Shown in pieces: positions 13,985 to 18,969 of a DNA stretch of 18,969 nt. The stretch spans positions 1 through 18,969 of the forward strand of contig JBIKRJ010000022.1 in NCBI GenBank assembly GCA_044349205.1. The letters run 5' to 3'. The translations under genes and the position numbers were made by a program. Position 1 is the first letter of the stretch, and the number at the start of each line of letters is the position of its first letter. Source of the stretch: UBA9547 sp044349205 (GTDB lineage Bacteria; Bacteroidota; Bacteroidia; Cytophagales; UBA9547). Under the pieces are notes generated by a model that was not told the origin of the DNA, ran no database searches, and saw only the letters and a list, made by a program, of their open reading frames with translations.

Positions 13985-15097
13985 ATGTCTTTTAAAAAGA
14001 AAGTCTTATTCATAGATCGTGACGGCACCATTATAGTAGAGCCACCCATCGATTTTCAGACCGATTCGCTCGAAAAATTGGAGTTTGTGCCCAAAGCCAT
14101 TACTGCCCTGCACAAGATTGCTACCGAGCTGGACTATGAACTAGTGATGGTTACCAACCAAGATGGCTTGGGTACGTCTTCTTTTCCAGAGGAAAACTTT
14201 TGGCCAGCCCACACCAAAATGTTGAAAACACTGGAAGGGGAAGAAATCTTTTTTGCAAAAATACACATCGACAGGTCTTTTGAACACGAAAACCAACCTA
14301 CCAGAAAGCCAGCTACTGGTATGCTGTTGGAATACATGAAAGGTGAATACGATTTGGAAAATTCCTTTGTGATAGGCGATCGACTTACCGACGTGAAACT
14401 GGCCGACAATTTGGGGTGCAAATCTATTTTCATAAGCAAAACAAAGCCAGCAACCCTATCTGAAAATTGCTTGCTTGTAACAGAAGATTGGAGAGAGATT
14501 TATCGTTTTCTGCGCTATCCCGAAAGAAAAACCGAGATTAAAAGAGATACCAAAGAAACCAAAATACATATCTCCTTGAATTTGGACGGCACAGGGCTTT
14601 CGAAAATTGAAACTGGGCTTGGCTTTTTCGACCACATGCTCGACCAATTGGCGCGTCATTCGGGGTGCGACTTGTTCATCAAAGTGGAAGGCGATTTGCA
14701 TGTGGACGAGCACCATACCATTGAAGATACTGCCTTGGCTTTGGGAGAAGCATTTTACAAGGCCTTGGGCGATAAGCGCGGAATAGAACGATACGGCTAC
14801 ATGTTACCTATGGACGATGCCTTGGCACAAGTGGCACTCGACTTTTCGGGGCGCAACTGGTTGGTGTGGGATGTGGCTTTTGCAAGGGAAAAAATTGGAG
14901 ATATGCCCACCGAAATGTTTTATCACTTCTTCAAATCTTTCAGTGATACCGCCCGTTGCAACCTCAACATCAAATGCGAGGGCGAAAACGAACACCACAA
15001 AATAGAATCCATTTTCAAGGCCTGGGCAAAAAGCATCAAAATGGCCGTGAAAAGAGGCGAAAGCAACGCCATTCCTAGCACAAAAGGAATTCTTTAG
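13985..15097 (+). CDS. hisB: Bifunctional histidinol-phosphatase / imidazoleglycerol-phosphate dehydratase
   Basis: The 370-residue fusion carries two steps of histidine synthesis. Residues 1 to about 165 are a HAD phosphatase (VLFIDRDGT with Asp11 and Asp13, VTNQDG, RKPATGM with Lys108, IGDRLTDV with Asp132). Residues about 190-370 are the dehydratase with its metal-binding HHT and HHK motifs (DEHHTIEDTA at 241-250, ENEHHKIE at 335-342) and ETGLGFFDHML. The Cys-rich zinc loop of the E. coli phosphatase domain is missing: the corresponding stretch is HIDRSFEHENQPTRKP. No other his genes lie in the window, so this copy is detached from any his operon here. The start was chosen by the IDRDG spacing and the upstream -7 element. 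Confidence 0.95.
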   Translation: MSFKKKVLFIDRDGTIIVEPPIDFQTDSLEKLEFVPKAITALHKIATELDYELVMVTNQDGLGTSSFPEENFWPAHTKMLKTLEGEEIFFAKIHIDRSFEHENQPTRKPATGMLLEYMKGEYDLENSFVIGDRLTDVKLADNLGCKSIFISKTKPATLSENCLLVTEDWREIYRFLRYPERKTEIKRDTKETKIHISLNLDGTGLSKIETGLGFFDHMLDQLARHSGCDLFIKVEGDLHVDEHHTIEDTALALGEAFYKALGDKRGIERYGYMLPMDDALAQVALDFSGRNWLVWDVAFAREKIGDMPTEMFYHFFKSFSDTARCNLNIKCEGENEHHKIESIFKAWAKSIKMAVKRGESNAIPSTKGIL

Positions 15098-15142
15098 GTT
15101 GTAGTTACCAGTTGGTTCCTTCTTTAAACTTGGAGCCCGGAA

Positions 15143-15910
15143 CTATAGTTCTTCCAAAAAAGCCGTAAGTGGACTGCTTGCTTCGGCGTGTCGCGAAGGT
15201 CTTGCCAATTTTGCTTCAAAGGCTTTTCTACCTGCTTCTACCGCCATTTTGAACGCAATCGCCATTTCCACAGGATTTTGCGATACAGCAATGGCCGTGT
15301 TCACCAATACCGCATCGGCTCCTATTTCCAAGGCCTTTGCCGCATCGGAAGGAGCGCCAATGCCAGCATCTACCACAACGGGTACTTTGCTTTGTTCAAT
15401 GATGATTTCTAAAAAATCGATGCTTTTCAACCCTTTATTGCTACCAATAGGAGAGCCCAAAGGCATTACAGCCGCAGCACCGGCATTTTCCAGCCTTTTG
15501 CACAAAACAGGGTCGGCATGAATGTAAGGCAATACGACGAATCCCAACTTGGCCAGCTGTTCGCAAGCCAAAAGGGTTTCTACAGGGTCGGGCATCAAAT
15601 ACTTGGGATCGGGATGAATTTCCAGTTTTAGCCAGTAAGTGCCCAAAGCTTCTGCAGCTAATTGTGCGGCAAAAACGGCTTCTTTGGCGGTTCGAACACC
15701 CGATGTATTGGGCAAAAGATTGAATTGGGGGTGTCGAAGGTGCGACAAAATATCGTCTGACTCGTTTTGTACATCTACCCTTTTCAGCGCCACTGTAACC
15801 AATTCAGAACCAGAGGCAAGCAGAGCCTCTTCCATCAAGCGCGACGAACTGAATTTTCCTGTGCCGGTAAAAAGACGAGAAGAGAAGTTTTTGTCAGCAA
15901 TGCGTAGCAT
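15143..15910 (-). CDS. thiG: Thiazole synthase
   Basis: The 255-residue TIM-barrel enzyme builds the thiazole phosphate of thiamine from deoxyxylulose phosphate, dehydroglycine and ThiS thiocarboxylate. Diagnostic stretches are FTGTGKFSS, ELVTVALKRVD, NTSGVRTAKEAV, WLKLEIHPDP with the imine-forming Lys95, and the C-terminal VVVDAGIGAPSDAAKALEIG and DAVLVNTAIA. Length is normal. It follows thiE by 24 bases on the same strand. The sulfur carrier ThiS and the dehydroglycine source (ThiH or ThiO) are not in the window. Confidence 0.96.
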   Translation of the reverse strand: MLRIADKNFSSRLFTGTGKFSSSRLMEEALLASGSELVTVALKRVDVQNESDDILSHLRHPQFNLLPNTSGVRTAKEAVFAAQLAAEALGTYWLKLEIHPDPKYLMPDPVETLLACEQLAKLGFVVLPYIHADPVLCKRLENAGAAAVMPLGSPIGSNKGLKSIDFLEIIIEQSKVPVVVDAGIGAPSDAAKALEIGADAVLVNTAIAVSQNPVEMAIAFKMAVEAGRKAFEAKLARPSRHAEASSPLTAFLEEL

Positions 15911-15934
15911 CTCCTTATTTTTTTCAAATATACC

Positions 15935-16546
15935 TTAGGAAAAGAACGATTTTATTTTCGCGACAGTGTTTTTTTTGTCGGGGGCATGCGTAATAGCGCC
16001 CGAAACGGCGATTCCATGAAAACCAAGTTTCAAAATAGCGGGCACATCTTCTACCTCAATACCCCCAATGGCCACTATGGGGGTTTTGATGTGGCGCTTT
16101 TGTACCTCGTTCATGATTTTGGCCATGTTTTCAAAGCCTAGAATAGGATTAAGGTCGGTTTTGGAAGCAGTATGTCGAAAAGGGCCCAAACCCAAATAAT
16201 CGGCACCCTTGTCAACCGACAAAAGAATGTCGTCGAGCGAATTTGTGCTACCACCTATGATCAGTGTAGGTGAGCTTCTTTGCCTTGCCAATGCCAAGTC
16301 TTCGTCATTTTTTCCAAGGTGCACACCACAGGCTCCCACTTCCAAGGCCACGTCCAAATTATCGTTTACAATGAGTTTGGCGTTGAAACGGTCGGTAAGT
16401 TTTTTGGCTTCCAAGGCCATTTGGACATATTCTTTTTTCGAAGCGTATTTGAGTCGAAGTTGGATCCAGGTGCAGCCAGCCTCGCAAGCAGAAGCAATGG
16501 TTGAAAGATGCTGTGGCTGTGAGATATATTGTAATTTTTCTATCAT
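15935..16546 (-). CDS. thiE: Thiamine-phosphate synthase
   Basis: The 203-residue enzyme joins the thiazole and pyrimidine moieties to thiamine phosphate. The substrate-binding set is present: WIQLRLK, IVNDNLDVAL (Asn-Asp for the pyrophosphate metal), GVHLGKND, IIGGST, the GLGPFRHTASK loop with its Lys, and VAIGGI followed by GIAVSGAI. These argue for ThiE rather than the related TenI tautomerase. The frame can begin at a GTG (16558), but ATG 16546 gives the usual family start MIEKLQYIS. It heads the two-gene thiE-thiG unit. No TPP riboswitch is recognisable upstream. Confidence 0.93.
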   Translation of the reverse strand: MIEKLQYISQPQHLSTIASACEAGCTWIQLRLKYASKKEYVQMALEAKKLTDRFNAKLIVNDNLDVALEVGACGVHLGKNDEDLALARQRSSPTLIIGGSTNSLDDILLSVDKGADYLGLGPFRHTASKTDLNPILGFENMAKIMNEVQKRHIKTPIVAIGGIEVEDVPAILKLGFHGIAVSGAITHAPDKKNTVAKIKSFFS

Positions 16547-16613
16547 TTTGGTGGTCACTTTTCCAGTCCAATAAAATATTTATAACAAAATAGTGTAAAA
16601 TTTGATTAAACCT

Positions 16614-16621
16614 TAACTTTG
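16614..16621 (+). promoter_or_regulatory. -7 element of the receiver-domain gene
   Basis: TAACTTTG is an exact TAnnTTTG match and the commonest variant seen in this window. It lies 44 bases before the ATG at 16666. The -33 position is weak; a TTTG at 16601-16604 is too close to serve. Confidence 0.55.
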
Positions 16622-16665
16622 ATGAAGATACTCGCCCATAACAACTATTTTTTAAATTTTTTATC

Positions 16666-17088
16666 ATGACTCCTACAAGCAAATTTCACTCTGTCATGCT
16701 CATTGACGACAATGAAATAGACAATCTCATCAACCAAAAGATGATAGAATCCTCCTCTATTTCACAGCATATACTCATTCATACTGGTGCACGAAGTGCA
16801 ATTGAGTTTTTGCGCAATATCGAAAAACTTAGCTCTACGGTACCAGAAGCGAAAAAACTAATACCTGAAATTATATTGTTGGATATAGACATGCCCCTGA
16901 TGGATGGTTTCCAGTTTTTGGAAGAGTTTGAGAAATTTTCTGAGTTCATAAAAAGCTCGACCAAAATCGTGATGCTGACTTCTTCACTTAATCCGAGCGA
17001 TTTGAATAGGGCCAAAAAAAGCAAATATGTGACCAAGTATTTGAACAAGCCCCTAAGCTTCGACAATTTGTTGGGACTGGCAGCCTAA
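16666..17088 (+). CDS. Stand-alone response-regulator receiver protein (CheY/Rcp1-like)
   Basis: The 140-residue protein is a single receiver domain without an output domain. The acidic pair is Asp14-Asp15 (LIDDNEIDN), the phospho-acceptor is Asp73 in LLDIDMPLMDG, the switch Thr is Thr105 in VMLTSS, and the conserved Lys is Lys128 in LNKPL. A loop of about 12 residues before strand 3 (EKLSSTVPEAKK) makes it slightly longer than CheY, as in Rcp1-type regulators. No histidine kinase is nearby, so its partner is unknown; it may act by protein contact. Its stop codon abuts the stop of convergent hemC. Confidence 0.92.
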   Translation: MTPTSKFHSVMLIDDNEIDNLINQKMIESSSISQHILIHTGARSAIEFLRNIEKLSSTVPEAKKLIPEIILLDIDMPLMDGFQFLEEFEKFSEFIKSSTKIVMLTSSLNPSDLNRAKKSKYVTKYLNKPLSFDNLLGLAA

Positions 17089-18024
17089 TTACTGTTTTTG
17101 CCTTTCCCTAATTTCGGTCAGGAGCTCTTTGCCACCTGTACTTAGTATTTCTCCCGCTACAGCTATTCCTGTCTCTGCTCCCAAATGAAGCTCGCAATTT
17201 CGTTCCACCACGATTTCTTTTTTCCCATCCAAAGAAACCAATCCCCCTCGCAGGTGTATTTTGCCATTTTTTAATTCGGCAAAACAAAAAGCGGGAATGC
17301 TACAGCCCCCGTTTAGCGTGGCCAAAAAAGCCCTTTCGGCCACAAGACAGGTTTCGGTTTCTGGGTCGTTGACTGCCGAGCGAATGTGCTCTCGAAGCGA
17401 TTTTGGCAGGTTTTTACTTGCTTCTATGGCCACGCTTCCTTGTCCCACGGGTGCTGTAAATTGTTCGAGCGGCAAAATTTCGACAATCAGATGCTCGAAA
17501 CCCATTCGGTGCACGCCCGCGAATGCCAAGGCCAAAGCGTCGGCAGCTCCGTTTTTCAGTTTTTCTATTCTCGTTTGAAGATTTCCGCGCAAGTCCACCA
17601 CCGTCAGGTGTGGATAATACTTTTTGAAGAACGCCATTCTGCGTACCGAAGAAGTGCCTATTTTTTTATTGGGGCTGAGAAGGGAAAAGTTTTTGTCGAA
17701 ACTTAGCACCACATCGTTGGCTTTCTCGCGTTGGGTAAACGCAATAAGTTCCAAATCGTCGGGCAAATGACTTTGCAAATCTTTCGCGCTGTGTTGTGCG
17801 ATGTCGATATCGCCATTTCGCAAGGCTTGTTCCAATTCTTCGGTAAAAACACCCTTACTTCCAATCTTGGAAAGCGACACGTCCATTATTTGGTCGCCTT
17901 TGGTATTGATAACTACCACTTCGGTTTGAATGCCAGAATGTTGTAGCAGGTCGGCAATGTGGTGAGCTTGCCAAAGGGCAAGTTTACTACCACGAGTGCC
18001 TATGCGAACGGTTTTGAAATACAT
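17089..18024 (-). CDS. hemC: Porphobilinogen deaminase (hydroxymethylbilane synthase)
   Basis: The 311-residue cytoplasmic enzyme polymerises four porphobilinogens to hydroxymethylbilane in heme synthesis. It shows RIGTRGSKLALWQA (7-20), HSAKDL with catalytic Asp82, IGTSSVRR (122-129), DLRGNLQTRIEKL, APVGQGSVAIE, and LNGGCSIP with Cys241, which attaches the dipyrromethane cofactor. Length is normal. It starts 37 bases after the stop of amn on the same strand and is probably cotranscribed with it. No separate promoter is evident in the gap. Other hem genes are not in the window. Confidence 0.96.
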   Translation of the reverse strand: MYFKTVRIGTRGSKLALWQAHHIADLLQHSGIQTEVVVINTKGDQIMDVSLSKIGSKGVFTEELEQALRNGDIDIAQHSAKDLQSHLPDDLELIAFTQREKANDVVLSFDKNFSLLSPNKKIGTSSVRRMAFFKKYYPHLTVVDLRGNLQTRIEKLKNGAADALALAFAGVHRMGFEHLIVEILPLEQFTAPVGQGSVAIEASKNLPKSLREHIRSAVNDPETETCLVAERAFLATLNGGCSIPAFCFAELKNGKIHLRGGLVSLDGKKEIVVERNCELHLGAETGIAVAGEILSTGGKELLTEIRERQKQ

Positions 18025-18061
18025 AAAAAAACTAGCTTACAAATGTCGTAATTTTCACCTG

Positions 18062-18832
18062 CTATTCGAATATCAAATGTTTGACCGACTCGCCCGAATT
18101 GGCCAATTCTTTCAAGGAATCGATGCCAATATCCAAATGTTTTTTGACATAGGTTTGGGTCACTTTTTTATCGCTATCGGCGGTTTTTACTCCTTCGGGT
18201 TCCATGGGGTTGTCGGACACGAGCAACAGAGCGCCATGGGGAATGCTGTTTATGAACCCTACGGTAAAAATAGTGGCGGTTTCCATGTCGATGCCCATGG
18301 TGCGTATGTCGCGCAGATATTGCTTGAATTTTTCGTCGTGTTCCCACACCCTGCGGTTGGAGGTGTATACTGTGCCCGTCCAATAGTCCATTTCGTGGCG
18401 CTTGATGACGGAAGAAACGGCTCTTTGTAGTCTGAAGGAAGGCAATGCAGGTATTTCGGGCGGAAGGTAGTCGTTGCTGGTGCCCTCGCCACGAATGGCT
18501 GCAATGGGTAGTATCAGGTCGCCCACTTTTGTTTTTTTCAATCCGCCACATTTTCCCAAAAACAATACGGCTTTGGGCGCTACTGCCGAAAGTAAATCCA
18601 TGGCGGTGGCCGCCATGGCGCTCCCCATTCCAAAGTTCAGGATGGTGATGTTTTCGGCAGTGGCTGTTTGCATGGGTTTGTCCAAACCGTTCACGGGCAC
18701 TCCAAACCGTTCCGTAAAAAGTTGCACATAGTTGGTAAAATTGGTCAATAGCACGTACTCGCCAAACGATTTCAAGGGAGTGTCTGTGTATCTTGGCAGC
18801 CAGTTTCTAACTATTTCTTCTTTCGACTTCAT
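18062..18832 (-). CDS. amn: AMP nucleosidase, short form
   Basis: The 256-residue protein is a nucleoside-phosphorylase-fold hydrolase expected to split AMP into adenine and ribose 5-phosphate. Family motifs are ITILNFGMGSAMAAT (62-76), VLFLGKCGGL (89-98), GDLILPIAAIRGEGTSNDY, the ribose-binding MGIDMETATIF (179-189), and VSDNPMEPEG. It lacks the extra N-terminal domain of the roughly 480-residue E. coli Amn; the short form is what I know from Bacteroidota. The frame is open to 18964, but the added residues resemble translated leader DNA, so ATG 18832 is chosen. A related purine nucleosidase is the alternative. hemC follows. Confidence 0.88.
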   Translation of the reverse strand: MKSKEEIVRNWLPRYTDTPLKSFGEYVLLTNFTNYVQLFTERFGVPVNGLDKPMQTATAENITILNFGMGSAMAATAMDLLSAVAPKAVLFLGKCGGLKKTKVGDLILPIAAIRGEGTSNDYLPPEIPALPSFRLQRAVSSVIKRHEMDYWTGTVYTSNRRVWEHDEKFKQYLRDIRTMGIDMETATIFTVGFINSIPHGALLLVSDNPMEPEGVKTADSDKKVTQTYVKKHLDIGIDSLKELANSGESVKHLIFE

Positions 18833-18969
18833 GGTTTCTTGTCGTATATATGCTTGTTTTGTGTAGGCCCAATGTACGAAGATGTTTAAACTAAATCTTC
18901 CTGAAGCACCCTTAAAATTCTCGAATAGAAACGGAAAACCAACAATTTGGGATTTTGTGCGCAAGAAGT
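18833..18969. other. Upstream region of amn at the window edge
   Basis: These 137 bases hold no supportable gene. On the minus strand a weak -7-like TACATTGG occurs near 18876-18883, two-thirds matching the TAnnTTTG form, with an AT-rich stretch upstream of it. I cannot assign a promoter with confidence. Confidence 0.3.

Noticed and set aside
15140..15151. GAACTATAGTTC palindrome at the end of thiG
   Set aside because: It spans the thiG stop codon, is only 12 bases long and lies between convergent genes with no promoter, so it is probably chance.
15935..16546. Reading thiE as the TenI thiazole tautomerase
   Set aside because: The ThiE substrate residues (IVND pair, GLGPFRHTASK loop with Lys) are retained, which TenI proteins usually lack.
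16547..16665. Possible TPP riboswitch ahead of thiE
   Set aside because: The CUGAGA and ACCUGA-type core elements are absent on the minus strand in this short gap.
1..18969. Mobile elements, CRISPR arrays, tRNA or rRNA genes, toxin-antitoxin or defence genes
   Set aside because: None could be recognised on either strand; the window reads as ordinary core genome apart from the items listed.

Overview
The window looks like chromosomal core DNA of a member of the Bacteroidota, probably a free-living Cytophagales- or Sphingobacteriales-like lineage. Signs of this are TAnnTTTG-type -7 promoter elements in front of several genes, no Shine-Dalgarno-dependent spacing, a TonB-dependent receptor beside a lipoprotein, a DksA-like protein of the Bacteroidota type, a bifunctional hisB, and a metX-hom pair. 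Genus cannot be told from the sequence. I see no phage, transposase, CRISPR array, tRNA or rRNA. Coding density is high and no gene-free stretch reaches 300 bases.

Layout. (1) 2-2185, plus strand: the C-terminal two thirds of a TonB-dependent receptor, then a small lipoprotein. Two identical perfect 7-1-7 palindromes overlay the lipoprotein's promoter. I read this as a metal-responsive (Fur/Zur-type) outer-membrane uptake locus. (2) 2286-4416, minus strand: a DegT/DnrJ/EryC1-type sugar aminotransferase overlapping a NodB-type polysaccharide deacetylase, a surface-glycan pair. (3) 4589-6499, plus strand, divergent from that pair: kdsA (Kdo-8-phosphate synthase, metal-dependent class) and a transaldolase/fructose-6-phosphate-aldolase-like enzyme fused to a CBS pair that resembles the CBS pair of arabinose-5-phosphate isomerases. 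A bidirectional hairpin terminator closes the unit. (4) 6573-8703, minus strand: an OmpA-type lipoprotein, a voltage-gated-type potassium channel and a DksA-like protein. (5) 8882-11148, plus strand: metX-hom, homoserine and methionine synthesis. (6) rpiB (minus strand), then a Pif1-like helicase with a C-terminal helix-turn-helix, and hisB (both plus strand). (7) thiE-thiG (minus strand), a stand-alone response-regulator receiver (plus strand), and amn-hemC (minus strand).

How the parts fit. Regions 2 and 3 together supply lipopolysaccharide or other surface glycan: amino-sugar formation, deacetylation, and Kdo. The aldolase-CBS fusion next to kdsA suggests a regulated pentose-phosphate or arabinose-5-phosphate step. 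The remaining genes are housekeeping metabolism (Met/Thr, His, thiamine, heme, nucleotide salvage, pentose phosphate) in short transcription units. The two items most worth following up are the palindrome-controlled receptor/lipoprotein locus and the aldolase-CBS fusion beside kdsA.
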